64,000 nucleotides of DNA from JANMCE01 sp963791625 (GCA_963791625.1 CAWBTA010000001.1:62001-126000); one strand, 5' to 3'. Counted from the first letter of the stretch, positions 45,945 through 55,000 are shown. Notes: generated by a model from the sequence alone, not told the origin. A program made the numbers and translations.

Positions 45945-46430
45945 TCAGCCGCGGAGTTCGGCGACGCGTGCTTGCATCTTGTCGATCGCCATTGTCCAAC
46001 CCTGACCACCGGGCGAGTCGGCAGGAACTCCGATGTGTGTCATCGTCATCTTCGTGCGGTCGCCGAGGTCGACCAGTTCGACCACGATAGAGGTCTCCAT
46101 ATGGGCGCCAGCGGGCATGCCCATCTGCTCGGCAGTCATCAGGTTGCCCTCAGCGTCGGCCATAGCCTCGGTGTAGACGAGGCGGGTCTTCGGATCGACC
46201 TCACGGTACTCGCCAACGAAGAACATCTGCATCAGGCCGCGTGGGGTGTCCATCTCCATCGCGATGTGTCGCCGGCCGCCGACTCGCACGTCCATGTCCG
46301 CCTTCGGGATTTTGGCACCCATGGGGCCGTACCAGTTGGCGAAATGCTCGGCTTCGGTCCACATCTCCCAGATCAGATCGATGGGTGCGTCGAAGGTGCG
46401 TTCGATTTGCACGTGTTTGGTGTCAGTCAT
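45945..46430 (-). CDS. SRPBCC (AHSA1-like) domain protein, second copy
   Basis: 161-residue START/Bet v1-like protein: VQIERTFDAPIDLIWEMWTE, HFANWYGPMGAKIP, ADMDVRVGGRRHIAMEMDTP, and the final helix AIDKMQARVAEL. Start at 46430 overlaps the ArsR stop (TGATG), so the pair is translationally coupled, just as at 24.5-25.4 kb. Ligand unknown. Confidence 0.9.
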   Translation of the reverse strand: MTDTKHVQIERTFDAPIDLIWEMWTEAEHFANWYGPMGAKIPKADMDVRVGGRRHIAMEMDTPRGLMQMFFVGEYREVDPKTRLVYTEAMADAEGNLMTAEQMGMPAGAHMETSIVVELVDLGDRTKMTMTHIGVPADSPGGQGWTMAIDKMQARVAELRG

Positions 46431-46798
46431 CAGTCGTTCTCTTTCTCGTTCGGGGTGTTCTGCAGCGTTCGCATGTAGTGGTCCATGCGATCGAATCGGT
46501 CGTCCCAGATGTGGCGGTACTGCTCGGCCCAATCGGCGAGCCGGGCGAGTGGCGCGGCATCAATGGTGCAGGGACGGAACTGTGCTCGTCGGCCGCGTGT
46601 GATGAGCCCGGCGTGCTCGAGCACTTTGATGTGTTTGGAGATCGCAGGGAGGGTCAGGTCGAACGGCGCAGCCAGATCATTCACACTCGCTTCGCCTTCG
46701 GCGAGGCGAGCAAGGATCGCCCGCCGCGTCGAGTTCGCAAGCGCGGCGAATGTCTCGTCCAGTTGTGCATCGTCGAGCGTCGCCGTCGCTGTTGTCAC
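46430..46798 (-). CDS. ArsR-family regulator, second SRPBCC-linked copy
   Basis: 122-residue winged-helix regulator: TFAALANSTRRAILARLAEG, SVNDLAAPFDLTLPAISKHI, KVLEHAGLITRGRRAQFRPC, and a C-terminal DDRFDRMDHYMRTL helix. It lacks the classical metal-binding motif. An AT-rich inverted repeat lies just upstream, likely its own operator. Paralogue of the 24.5 kb regulator but clearly diverged. Confidence 0.92.
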   Translation of the reverse strand: MTTATATLDDAQLDETFAALANSTRRAILARLAEGEASVNDLAAPFDLTLPAISKHIKVLEHAGLITRGRRAQFRPCTIDAAPLARLADWAEQYRHIWDDRFDRMDHYMRTLQNTPNEKEND

Positions 46799-46816
46799 CG
46801 GTTCGTTTCTCCGTAC

Positions 46817-46848
46817 TTTCCAATGTCATTAATTAACTAATATGGAAA
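46817..46848. promoter_or_regulatory. Operator-like inverted repeat upstream of second ArsR gene
   Basis: TTTCCA (46817-46822) and TGGAAA (46843-46848) flank an AT-rich near-palindromic core (ATTAATTAACTAAT). It lies about 20-50 bases upstream of the ArsR ATG, the usual place for autorepression. Distinct from the CGAATATT-type site of the first pair. Confidence 0.5.
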
Positions 46849-47055
46849 CTAACACCACCTGGACGGAAGCGTCAACCCTGAGTTGGCGAGTTGGGAGTGG
46901 GGGCAGTTGTAGCGTTGGAGGCGTGACGTCTCTCCGCGAGTTCGTGTGCCGGCCTGAGCGCCCGCCGAGCTACGCGTGTTGTGACGACGACCTCGGCCAC
47001 TGCTGAGCCACCGCTCGCTCGTCGGTCCCGTCACTTCTCACAATCGAGGTCGTTC

Positions 47056-47943
47056 ATGTTTCGCGTCGCACGCGCTCATTCGCATTCCCTTTCACTCGTC
47101 GCTGCAGCAGCCTGCTGGGGCATAGCAGCTGTTACTAGCAAACGAGCGGTTGACGAGATCGATCCGCTCACACTCTTGCCGCTGGAACTTGCCGTCAGCG
47201 TCACCGTCCTAGCCGTCGCCACGCTGTTCGCGAAAGAACGCGTGGCCTGGTCGCCACGAATGCGAACACTGACCTTGCTCGGAGTCCTGAACCCAGGCCT
47301 GTCGTACGCGCTCAGCCTCGCCGGGCTCGCCCACGTCACGGCGTCGGTGTCGGTGCTGCTCTGGGCGATTGAGCCGATCCTCATCCTTGCGTTGGCATAC
47401 GTCGTGTTGAGAGAGCGCATCGCGGTCAGCACCGCCGTCTGCGCAGCAACCGCACTGGTCGGCGTTGGGCTGGTCGTGTTCCAACCGGGCAATCGTGCCA
47501 CCAGTCTCGGGGTCGTTCTCACGATCATCGGTGTCGGCGCGTGTGCGACGTACACCGTGATGTCATCGAAGTTCCTCGCTGACGCGTCAACGCTGAGCGT
47601 TGTCCTCGTCCAACAACTGGCGGCGTTCGGTTTGGCTGTCGTGCTGTTCGGCGGCTCGTTCGTGTTTGGACACCCGCACTCCGTTGCATCGGTATCGGCA
47701 ACGGCGTGGGTGAGCGCCGTTGTGGCCGGTGTTCTGTATTACGGCCTTGCGTTCTGGTTTTACGTGACGGGTCTCAAAGGAGTCACGGCGGGGAACGCTG
47801 GTCCGTTCATCAATCTGGTGCCTGTCTTCGGGATCGCTACGGGCTACATCGCTCTCGACGAACGGCTCCTGGGTCGGCAGTGGATTGGGGCGGCGGTCAT
47901 CGTTGGCGCGATCGTCGTGATGACGCTTCGACGACAGCGGTGA
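47056..47943 (+). CDS. EamA/DMT-family transporter
   Basis: 295-residue ten-helix transporter with two EamA repeats: SLSLVAAAACWGIAAVTSKR and SVLLWAIEPILILALAYVVL in the first half, and VVAGVLYYGLAFWFYVTGLK, NLVPVFGIATGYIALDERLL in the second. Unlike the 25.9 kb gene, the C-terminal helix is intact (QWIGAAVIVGAIVVMTL). ATG 47056 has GAGG about 10 bases upstream; a GTG at 46981 would add 25 polar residues. Substrate unknown. Confidence 0.9.
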   Translation: MFRVARAHSHSLSLVAAAACWGIAAVTSKRAVDEIDPLTLLPLELAVSVTVLAVATLFAKERVAWSPRMRTLTLLGVLNPGLSYALSLAGLAHVTASVSVLLWAIEPILILALAYVVLRERIAVSTAVCAATALVGVGLVVFQPGNRATSLGVVLTIIGVGACATYTVMSSKFLADASTLSVVLVQQLAAFGLAVVLFGGSFVFGHPHSVASVSATAWVSAVVAGVLYYGLAFWFYVTGLKGVTAGNAGPFINLVPVFGIATGYIALDERLLGRQWIGAAVIVGAIVVMTLRRQR

Positions 47944-47996
47944 GGGATCAACCTCCGACTGACGCACGATCGTTCCACATTCCGAAACGCTGCCCC

Positions 47997-48025
47997 TTGA
48001 CGGGCGCTAGCGACAGGTTGAGAAT
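47997..48025 (+). promoter_or_regulatory. Candidate promoter of the diiron monooxygenase operon
   Basis: TTGACG (47997-48002), 17-base spacer, GAGAAT (48020-48025). Predicted start lies near 48032, leaving about a 50-base leader before the first ATG. Only sequence match supports it. Confidence 0.4.
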
Positions 48026-48080
48026 GCCAAGGCGCAGCGCCATTGGGGGCAAGCTGCAAACCAGAGATCGCGGAGGCGCC

Positions 48081-49613
48081 ATGGGCGTGTTGAAGCGTGA
48101 AGATTGGTACGACCTCGCTCGCGAGACGAACTGGACGCCACGGTTCGTTTCCGAAAGTGAGCTGTTTCCTGAGGAACTCGCCGGGTCGATGGGTATTCCG
48201 GCTGAGGTCTGGGAAACGTGGGACGAGCCATACAAGGTGACCTTTACCGAGTACATGGAGACGCAACGCCAGAAAGACGCGGGCGCGTATTCGGTGAAGG
48301 CCGCCTTGTCGCGTAGCTCGTTCTTCGACTCGTCACCACCCGGATGGAAGAGCGTGTTGAAAGCCCACTACGGCGCGATCGCGCTGGGCGAGTATGCGGC
48401 GGCGACGGCCGAAGCGCGCATGGCGCGGTTTGCGCGAGCGCCCGGCAATCGCAACATGGCCACGTTCGGCATGCTCGACGAAATTCGTCACGGCCAGATC
48501 CAGTTGTGGTTCCCCCACGAACTGTGCATCAAGGATCGCCAGTTCGACTGGGCTCACAAGGCGTACCACACCAACGAGTGGGGAGCGATCGCAGCAAAGG
48601 CCGTGCTCGACGACATGATGATGGCGCGCTCCGCGACCGAAGTGGCGATCATGCTGACCTTTGCGTTCGAGACCGGCTTCACGAACCTGCAATTCCTCGC
48701 GCTTGCCGCCGACGCGGCTGAAGCGGGCGACCACACGTTCTCGACGCTCATCTCCAGCATCCAGACCGATGAGTCGCGTCATGCGCAACAAGGGGCGCCC
48801 ACGTTGCGCATCCTGGTCGAGCAGGGCCACGTCGCCGAAGCGCAGCAGATGATCGATGCCACCTTCTGGCGTTCGTGGCGGTTGTTTTCGCTGCTCACGG
48901 GAATCTCGATGGACTACTACACGCCGCTGTCGCATCGGAAGCGCCCATTCAAGGATTTCGTGAAGGAGTGGATCGTCAATCAGTTCGAGCGGGCCATCAC
49001 CGATCTCGGCCTGAAGCGTCCGTGGTATTGGGACAACTTCCTTCGCACCGTCGACACGTATCACCACGAATTTCACATGGGCATCTGGTACTGGCGTCCG
49101 ACGGTCTGGTGGAATGTGCCCGCCGGAGTCACGCCCGACGAGCGAGATTGGCTCGAAGACAATTACCCCGGTTGGAACGACACCTACGGCCGGATGTGGG
49201 ATGTGGTGGGCGCCAACATCATCGACGGCAAGATGGATCTCACTGGCCCGGCCACGCTGCCGCTCATCTGCAACATGTGCCAGATCCCGATTACGGGCAT
49301 GCCGCATGGAAAGTGGTCGAGTGACCAAGGCCCACGCGACTACTTCCTCGATCATGGCGGTCGTCGATACCACTTCTGCTCGAACGAGTGCCGGTGGATC
49401 TTCACGCTCGAACCTGATCGTTATGCCGGTCACCTGACAGTCGTCGATCGATTCCTCGCCGGCAAGATCCAGCCGATGGACCTCATGGGAGCTTTGCAAT
49501 ACATGAGCCTTGCGCCGGGTGAGATGGGCGACGATGCCGACGGCTATACGTGGGGTGAGACATATCGCGATCATCCGCGTTATGGCCACGCGGCGCGTGG
49601 GGCGGTGGTGTGA
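48081..49613 (+). CDS. tmoA: Toluene-4-monooxygenase-type diiron hydroxylase, alpha subunit
   Basis: 510-residue alpha subunit of a group 2 soluble diiron monooxygenase. All six iron ligands are present at E104, E134, H137 (DEIRH), E197, E231 and H234 (DESRH), the same residue numbers I know for T4moH. I100, G103, A107, Q141, T201 and F205 of the T4moH pocket also appear retained, suggesting an aromatic or alkene substrate. A C-terminal YHS-like segment (CNMCQIPITG, FCSNECRWIF) is typical of TmoA. GGAGG lies 4 bases before ATG 48081. First gene of a tight tmoABCDE-order operon; the substrate is inferred only. Confidence 0.93.
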   Translation: MGVLKREDWYDLARETNWTPRFVSESELFPEELAGSMGIPAEVWETWDEPYKVTFTEYMETQRQKDAGAYSVKAALSRSSFFDSSPPGWKSVLKAHYGAIALGEYAAATAEARMARFARAPGNRNMATFGMLDEIRHGQIQLWFPHELCIKDRQFDWAHKAYHTNEWGAIAAKAVLDDMMMARSATEVAIMLTFAFETGFTNLQFLALAADAAEAGDHTFSTLISSIQTDESRHAQQGAPTLRILVEQGHVAEAQQMIDATFWRSWRLFSLLTGISMDYYTPLSHRKRPFKDFVKEWIVNQFERAITDLGLKRPWYWDNFLRTVDTYHHEFHMGIWYWRPTVWWNVPAGVTPDERDWLEDNYPGWNDTYGRMWDVVGANIIDGKMDLTGPATLPLICNMCQIPITGMPHGKWSSDQGPRDYFLDHGGRRYHFCSNECRWIFTLEPDRYAGHLTVVDRFLAGKIQPMDLMGALQYMSLAPGEMGDDADGYTWGETYRDHPRYGHAARGAVV

Positions 49614-49614
49614 A

Positions 49615-49872
49615 ATGGCCCTGTTCCCGTTGGTCAGTAACTTCGAGAACGACTTCGTGATCCAACTGTTGCCGGTCGATACCGATGACACCATGGATCA
49701 GGTCGCCGAAAAGGCGGCGTTCCACTCGGTCGCCCGACGCATGTGGGGTTTGCCGGAAGGCACGGTGCTTCGGGTTCGTGAACAGGACGCCAAAGAGCCC
49801 CTTGCCCGTGACACGACCGTGTTGGCCAGCGGGCTCGGCCCGATGGCGTGCATCGTGGTGTATGCGGAATGA
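49615..49872 (+). CDS. tmoB: Diiron monooxygenase gamma subunit (TmoB-like)
   Basis: 85-residue TmoB-like protein, ubiquitin-fold small subunit of the hydroxylase: ALFPLVSNFENDFVIQLLPV, DTMDQVAEKAAFHSVARRMW. One base separates it from tmoA and its stop overlaps the Rieske gene start. Length and position match TmoB. Confidence 0.9.
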   Translation: MALFPLVSNFENDFVIQLLPVDTDDTMDQVAEKAAFHSVARRMWGLPEGTVLRVREQDAKEPLARDTTVLASGLGPMACIVVYAE

Positions 49873-50201
49873 CCTGGACGTCGCTCGGCTCCCTCGACGA
49901 TCTCTGGGAGGGTGACATTCGCGGCGTGCAGGTCGACGGCCATGAGCTCATCGTGTTGCGACTCGATGGCGGTGAGCTGCGGGCGTACCAGGGCATCTGC
50001 CCGCATCAAGAACAGCGGCTCGACGAGGGCGAGTTCGACGGGGGCAAGATCATCTGCTTCGGCCACCTGTGGGAGTTCGACGCTGCGACCGGAACGGGAG
50101 TCAATCCGAGGGGTTGCACGTTGGCCCGTTACCCGATCGAAATTGTCGATGACGAGGTCCGAGTCTCGACGGCGGGCGTCGTGCCCCTCTATTCGTTCTA
50201 G
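49869..50201 (+). CDS. tmoC: Rieske ferredoxin (TmoC-like)
   Basis: 110-residue Rieske [2Fe-2S] ferredoxin with both ligand pairs: CPH in AYQGICPHQEQRLDEG and CxxH in IICFGHLWEFD. It transfers electrons from a reductase to the diiron hydroxylase. ATG 49869 overlaps the tmoB stop (ATGA). Length typical of TmoC. Confidence 0.93.
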   Translation: MTWTSLGSLDDLWEGDIRGVQVDGHELIVLRLDGGELRAYQGICPHQEQRLDEGEFDGGKIICFGHLWEFDAATGTGVNPRGCTLARYPIEIVDDEVRVSTAGVVPLYSF

Positions 50202-50213
50202 AAAGGTTGACAC

Positions 50214-50507
50214 ATGAGTTCATCAACGATGGTCGGGCCGATCGTCCGCTGCGGCGACGTGGCCGACGCGGTCGCCGAAGCAGCAGTCATCGACAACCCG
50301 AGCCGGAATGTCACCGTCGAGGACCACACCGCGTACCTACGAGTGCAGTGCGCCGACGAGTGCGTCATACGGCGCGACACGATGCAGGAAACGCTGGGCC
50401 GACCGTTCGAGATGCGCGAACTCGAAGTGAATCTCGCATCGTTCGCCGGCCAGATCGAAACCACCACCGACCACGTCCGCTTCTTCGTTTCGGGAGTTCC
50501 GTCATGA
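50214..50507 (+). CDS. tmoD: Diiron monooxygenase coupling/effector protein (TmoD-like)
   Basis: 97-residue regulatory component: MVGPIVRCGDVADAVAEAAV, then NPSRNVTVEDHTAYLRVQ, matching the MmoB/TmoD effector family, which binds the hydroxylase and tunes O2 activation. GAAAGG precedes the start. Overlaps tmoE by four bases. Confidence 0.92.
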   Translation: MSSSTMVGPIVRCGDVADAVAEAAVIDNPSRNVTVEDHTAYLRVQCADECVIRRDTMQETLGRPFEMRELEVNLASFAGQIETTTDHVRFFVSGVPS

Positions 50508-51496
50508 CCGACGCACCGCAGGTACTGCAACCGCTTCGCACCTGGAGCCACCTCGCCGGTAACAAACGCAAGCCAACCGAGTACGAGGCCGTGTCGGTCA
50601 ATCTGCACTATCACACTGATACCCCTGAGGCGACGTGGGAACTCTCTCCCGAAGTCTTCATGAACAAGTGGTACCTGAAGCACCGCGATCAGAGCCCGCT
50701 GACCCATCCCGACTGGAATGCGTATCGCGATCCTGAGCAGGTGGTGTACCGCACGTACGTCGCGAGCCAGGACGACCGAGAGACGTACGTGATGGCGATG
50801 CTCGATGAGCACGATCGCCTCGGTCACGACGGCAAGCTTGACGCTGATTGGGTCAGCGCGCTGGCCCGCTGGTACACGCCGTCGCGCTACCCAGCCCATC
50901 TGCTGCAGATGGCGTCGGCGTACGTAGGTCAGATGGCGCCTGCCTCCACCATCACGACGCCGTTCTATTTCCAAACGGCCGACGAGATGCGCGTCGTACA
51001 GCACACTGCGTATCGCACCCGCGAACTCGCGAACCGGTTCACAACCAGTGGGTTCGCACGCGACGAACGGTCCACGTGGGAGACCGATTACATCTGGCAG
51101 GGCTTCCGGGAGCTGCTCGAACGCCTACTGGTCACCTGGGATTGGGCCGAAGCGTTCGTGGCCCTCAACCTCGTCGCCAAACCCGTGCACGACGCGGCCG
51201 TCCTCGGTCAGCTCGCGGCAGCGGCCGACGCCCACGGCGATCGAGTCCTGCGCTACCTGGCCGACAGTCATCTCGCCGACACCGAACGCTCACGAACCTG
51301 GACATCGGCGCTGGTCGCCATGGCGCTCGCGGAGCCCGGCAACACTGAAGTGATGCACGGTTGGCTCGCCGCGTGGCTTCCGCTGGCCGAGCGAGCGGCA
51401 CACGCCTACCTCGACAGCCTGCCGGGAGTTTCCGGCTCTGCCGAAGCGGCAATGGCCTCGGTCACCGACTGGCACCGCAGCCTCGGCCTTGCGTGA
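50504..51496 (+). CDS. tmoE: Diiron monooxygenase beta subunit (TmoE-like)
   Basis: 330-residue structural beta subunit of the hydroxylase; ferritin-like fold without iron ligands. Recognisable segments are RTWSHLAGNKRKPTEYEAVS, YQ-type region ASAYVGQMAPASTITTPFYF, and RTRELANRF. Starts in the TmoD stop (ATGA). Last gene of the operon: the next base stretch holds no reductase (tmoF), so the electron donor must be encoded elsewhere. Confidence 0.92.
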   Translation: MTDAPQVLQPLRTWSHLAGNKRKPTEYEAVSVNLHYHTDTPEATWELSPEVFMNKWYLKHRDQSPLTHPDWNAYRDPEQVVYRTYVASQDDRETYVMAMLDEHDRLGHDGKLDADWVSALARWYTPSRYPAHLLQMASAYVGQMAPASTITTPFYFQTADEMRVVQHTAYRTRELANRFTTSGFARDERSTWETDYIWQGFRELLERLLVTWDWAEAFVALNLVAKPVHDAAVLGQLAAAADAHGDRVLRYLADSHLADTERSRTWTSALVAMALAEPGNTEVMHGWLAAWLPLAERAAHAYLDSLPGVSGSAEAAMASVTDWHRSLGLA

Positions 51497-51551
51497 CTGA
51501 ACGGCTGCTTCACCACGCTGCATGAAGCGACTGCAGCCTCAGTTGATTCCG

Positions 51552-52238
51552 TTACGGCTCGACTCCAAGCGCCCGGAGCCTTGCCTCGAAAGCGGCGGCG
51601 CGAGCCTTTGCTTCGTCCGCCTCGGCCTTCGCCTGAATCGCCTCTGAGCGCGCTGCTCGTTCGGCCGAGAGCAGCCGACCGTACAGCTCGGAGTCTTCCG
51701 AGAAAACATGCCCGTCTGGCGTGCGTACCTTGACCTCGCCGTCGACAATCTCGATAGTCAGACCACCGAGGGGCTCGATTGGTTTGCCCGTCCATGCAAC
51801 GAACTCGGTCGTACCGGGTACCAGACGGCGTGCGGCACCGAGCGCGGGTTCGGTGCTCACGAGGTACACATCAACGCCGAGCGAGATGTATCTCGCGGCT
51901 TTCGCGCTCAAGCCGTCGAACGTGTCGGTCGGTGAAGGCACCTCAACGACGACGCCGGGAAACGGCGAGTCGGCGTCTGATTGGCGATAGGAACTCGACC
52001 CGGAATCGAGAGCGCCGGCGGGAAGTGTCATCAGATCGGGAGCGACCGCGTTTCCGCCATCGGGCGGGTACCAGTTCATGTCTCGGTATACGACCGTGCC
52101 GGGGCCCACGTAATGATTGGCGACCATACCTATGGCATCGATGATGCGTCGATGCTTCGGGTTCTCCGGCATCTTCAGCGTGTCTGGATCGATGTTGTCA
52201 TCGACATCGAGGCAGTCAACGGTGGTTGGCATGAGCAT
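51552..52238 (-). CDS. Uma2-family (DUF820) putative endonuclease-fold protein
   Basis: 228-residue Uma2/DUF820 protein, a PD-(D/E)XK-like fold: KHRRIIDAIGMVANHYVGPG, AVAPDLMTLPA, PFPGVVVEVPSPTDTFDGLS and AARYISLGVDVYLVSTEP. The final ~40 residues are a coiled-coil-like Ala/Glu helix (AERAARSEAIQAKAEADEAK). Start at ATG 52238 follows GGAGG. These genes are frequent in actinobacteria and cyanobacteria; the role is unknown. Convergent with tmoE, divergent from the oxygenase gene. Confidence 0.88.
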   Translation of the reverse strand: MLMPTTVDCLDVDDNIDPDTLKMPENPKHRRIIDAIGMVANHYVGPGTVVYRDMNWYPPDGGNAVAPDLMTLPAGALDSGSSSYRQSDADSPFPGVVVEVPSPTDTFDGLSAKAARYISLGVDVYLVSTEPALGAARRLVPGTTEFVAWTGKPIEPLGGLTIEIVDGEVKVRTPDGHVFSEDSELYGRLLSAERAARSEAIQAKAEADEAKARAAAFEARLRALGVEP

Positions 52239-52373
52239 AAGGCTACCTCCGGCCTTGATCGGTAGTGCTTCGAATGTTGTGGCACACACCCGACGGTACC
52301 GAGACGGTGTGACACAGTTGGCTGAGTGACAAACCCGACACCCGCAGCGTCCGCTCGTGAAAGGATTTGAGAT

Positions 52374-53156
52374 ATGTCCACCACCGACGGCGCGACGCAT
52401 GCGCTCAGCGCCGAACAACTGGAGGTATTTCACCGTGACGGGGTGATTGTGTTGCCAGGCCGTTTCAGTGTTGACGAGGTCGAGCGGATCAACGCCACGC
52501 TGGCCACGCTGCTGGAGGAAGTGGTCCCTGAAAACATCCGGGAGAAGTCGAGCGGTGTCGTGCGAACCGCAATGGGTCTGCACAAGCGCCACGCCCTCTT
52601 CCTGGACCTCGTGAACGACCCACGGTTCCTGGTTCCGGCGCGCCAGGTGCTGGGCGAGGGTGCGATGTACGCCCAGCAGGTGAAGGTGAACGCGAAGGAA
52701 GCCTTCACCGGAGAACAATGGCAGTGGCACTACGACTTCGCGACCCACCATCATGAAGACGGCGTCCCCGAGCCGCTCGCGCTGAACCTCCACATCTTCC
52801 TGGACGACGTGACCGAGTTCAACGGGCCGCTCATGTTTGTCCGCGGTTCACACCAAGACGGACCGGCCGCGACATCGCTCGATACGATCACGACCAGCTT
52901 CCCGCTGTGGACCGTGGGCCCCGAGGTCGTGCGCCCGCTCGCCGAGCGTGGCGGCCTGGTGTGTCCGAAAGGACCCGCAGGCACCATGTTGATGTTCGGC
53001 GACGCTCTTGTGCACGCTTCTCCTCCCAACATGTCGCCGTGGGGGCGTCGGATCTTCTCGCTGATCGTCAACCCCGTGTCCAACCAGCAGCGCAACAACA
53101 AACGCCCTGATCACTTCCATCACCGCGACACCACGCCACTCGTCGAACGCACGTAA
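52374..53156 (+). CDS. Phytanoyl-CoA dioxygenase family oxygenase (ectoine-hydroxylase-like)
   Basis: 260-residue Fe(II)/2-oxoglutarate oxygenase: QLEVFHRDGVIVLPGRFSVD, QWQWHYDFATHHHEDG (HxD iron ligands), NGPLMFVRGSHQDG, and the distal His in ALVHASPPNMSPWGRRIFSL with the 2-oxoglutarate Arg. The pattern AQQVKVNAKEAFTGEQWQWH resembles ectoine hydroxylase EctD, but no ectoine genes are nearby. Substrate open. Confidence 0.9.
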   Translation: MSTTDGATHALSAEQLEVFHRDGVIVLPGRFSVDEVERINATLATLLEEVVPENIREKSSGVVRTAMGLHKRHALFLDLVNDPRFLVPARQVLGEGAMYAQQVKVNAKEAFTGEQWQWHYDFATHHHEDGVPEPLALNLHIFLDDVTEFNGPLMFVRGSHQDGPAATSLDTITTSFPLWTVGPEVVRPLAERGGLVCPKGPAGTMLMFGDALVHASPPNMSPWGRRIFSLIVNPVSNQQRNNKRPDHFHHRDTTPLVERT

Positions 53157-53311
53157 GCGCATCGGTGATGAACTGCTGACGGGTCCAGCAGAGCGCCGCT
53201 GTCTCGGCAACTCGCTATGGCATCGAGATGTTCCCCACGACGGTAGCCCTCGCTGAAGCACGGTAGCGTTTGGATACACCCATTCGGCATTCTCGAAATT
53301 TGGCAGTGCGA

Positions 53312-54997
53312 CTATTGCTGAAGTCGGGCTTGGTTGGCGAGGAGGTCGACGAGGTCTTCGACGTGTTCGACGCAGTGAATGTTCAGGGCGGTAAGGCGAG
53401 GACGGGCGTCGACGGGGAGCGCTTCGCCGGTGTCTTGGTTGAGGATGCCGCCCATGAAGATGCCACCGTTCCAGCCGGTGCGGTGGCGCTCGGCCATGAG
53501 CCGCTCGCCGAGCTCGATGGCATTGCCGTTGTAGGTGGCGAGCACGATGGCGTCGGCGTCCTCGTCGAGAGCGGCGCGCATGACTCCGTCAATCGAGGTC
53601 GCCGCGCTGAGCAGGATGACCTCGGCGCCAAAGCGGGGCAGCGCCTTTGCGAGCGCGTCGCGCACGAGGTTGTGGACTTCGAGGACGGCAAGCACAACTC
53701 GCACACCGTCCAGCCTTGGGCTGTCCGCCCGGCCGACTCGGGAGGCGACGTCTCGGATCTGCGAGGCCTTCCACGGTTCCAACGTCGCGATCTCATCCGG
53801 GGCGACGAGATCGACGCGTTCCTCCAGGTCGGGCATTGTGGTTCGGCGCATGGCGAGCAGCACTTGGGCGGCGTCGGTGATGTCTACGCCGTCGGCCGCG
53901 AACACCTGCAAGGCTCGATCTCGGAAGGCGAGCCCGTAGTTGGCAACACGGGCGCCGACGGCTTCGAGCCGTTCCCAGTCGTACATGTTCGGGGCCTTGC
54001 GGACCTCGCGTTCGAGTTCGCGGGCGATGAGGTGGACCTCGATGATTTCGGCTGGGCTGGGGATCCGTTCGGCCTCGGTGAGGGGTACCGGGTTGATGGC
54101 GTGCCCGGTCGGGCGGCGAAGCTGCACGGCGATGTCACACATCAGCTGCGCCGTGGTCACCGCTAGGTTCCGGGCCCGATTGCCGGGTTGCTGATCGACG
54201 GTGTTGCCGTAGATCATGGAGCCGATCGAGTCCCGCCCACGTAGGTCGTCGAGCGCGAAATGGACGATGGCGCGGTGCTCCGGGTTACGAATGGTGTTGC
54301 CGTAGCACTGGGCCAGGCGGGCACCGATCAACGTCTCTACCGCGTACATCTCGATCGCCGCCCATCCGACGTACGACCCGAAGTGGGCGGCCTGCGTGCC
54401 GGTGCCGTCCTCCAGATTCGAGTGGGCCAGACCGCCCCGGTCCCGGATCGCGGCGATGGCGGCGAGCGCCCGGACAGTCGCTTCGGTCAACGCGACGTCG
54501 TCGAAACCTCCGATGATGTCATACGACGAGTATTGGCTGACGTTGCCGATGGTGGTGATGCCCGCGGTGAGCGCCCGGCACGTGTTTTGGAAGCCGGCGG
54601 GCAGGCCGATCATGTAGTCGCCGGTGTGGGGTTGAATGGGCACGGCCTGCGCCAACCGCTCCCACTGGTCGGCATCGATGCGGGGGCCGGTCTCCTTCGT
54701 GGTCAGGTGCCGTTCGGTCTCCGGTACCCCCATCGCCCGGTCGAAGGCCAGGCCGAACCGGTCGACGCTGTGCCCTTCGGCGGCAAGCGCATCGTGCACC
54801 GTGCGGAGCGCATCCTCGGTGGCCGCCCACGTCGAAAGCCCAACATGCATGTGGTACGTCAACCGACCTTCGTCGCGGCTCCGACGCTTGTAGGCGGCTT
54901 CGGACGGCGCACCTTTCGACCGCAAGAACGCGGTCACCGGAATCGTGGTCGGAGCGGCGGCACGGCCTTCGGCGATGAGTTGCGCGGCTGGTTTCAT
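53312..54997 (-). CDS. Cobalamin-domain mutase-like protein (glutamate-mutase-type)
   Basis: 561 residues. The N-terminal ~400 residues look like the TIM-barrel half of glutamate-mutase-type B12 enzymes (TYHMHVGLSTWAATEDALRT, NVSQYSSYDIIGGFDDVALT, GTGTQAAHFGSYVGWAAIEM). The last ~130 form a Rossmann-like B12-binding domain (VVLAVLEVHNLVRDALAKAL, FGAEVILLSAATSIDGVM, GGIFMGGILNQDTGEALP). The usual DxHxxG motif reads EVHNLV here, so the His is kept but the Asp and Gly are not. It is the last gene of the LeuDH-SDR-IOR operon, three bases after the dehydrogenase, hinting at rearrangement of an amino acid. Assignment to a precise reaction is not possible. Confidence 0.65.
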   Translation of the reverse strand: MKPAAQLIAEGRAAAPTTIPVTAFLRSKGAPSEAAYKRRSRDEGRLTYHMHVGLSTWAATEDALRTVHDALAAEGHSVDRFGLAFDRAMGVPETERHLTTKETGPRIDADQWERLAQAVPIQPHTGDYMIGLPAGFQNTCRALTAGITTIGNVSQYSSYDIIGGFDDVALTEATVRALAAIAAIRDRGGLAHSNLEDGTGTQAAHFGSYVGWAAIEMYAVETLIGARLAQCYGNTIRNPEHRAIVHFALDDLRGRDSIGSMIYGNTVDQQPGNRARNLAVTTAQLMCDIAVQLRRPTGHAINPVPLTEAERIPSPAEIIEVHLIARELEREVRKAPNMYDWERLEAVGARVANYGLAFRDRALQVFAADGVDITDAAQVLLAMRRTTMPDLEERVDLVAPDEIATLEPWKASQIRDVASRVGRADSPRLDGVRVVLAVLEVHNLVRDALAKALPRFGAEVILLSAATSIDGVMRAALDEDADAIVLATYNGNAIELGERLMAERHRTGWNGGIFMGGILNQDTGEALPVDARPRLTALNIHCVEHVEDLVDLLANQARLQQ

Positions 54998-55000
54998 CGC

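Noticed and set aside
46923..47006. 27-residue Cys-containing frame (MTSLREFVCRPERPPSYACC...) before the second DMT transporter
   Set aside because: GGAGG lies only one base from the GTG and nothing else supports translation; could be chance.
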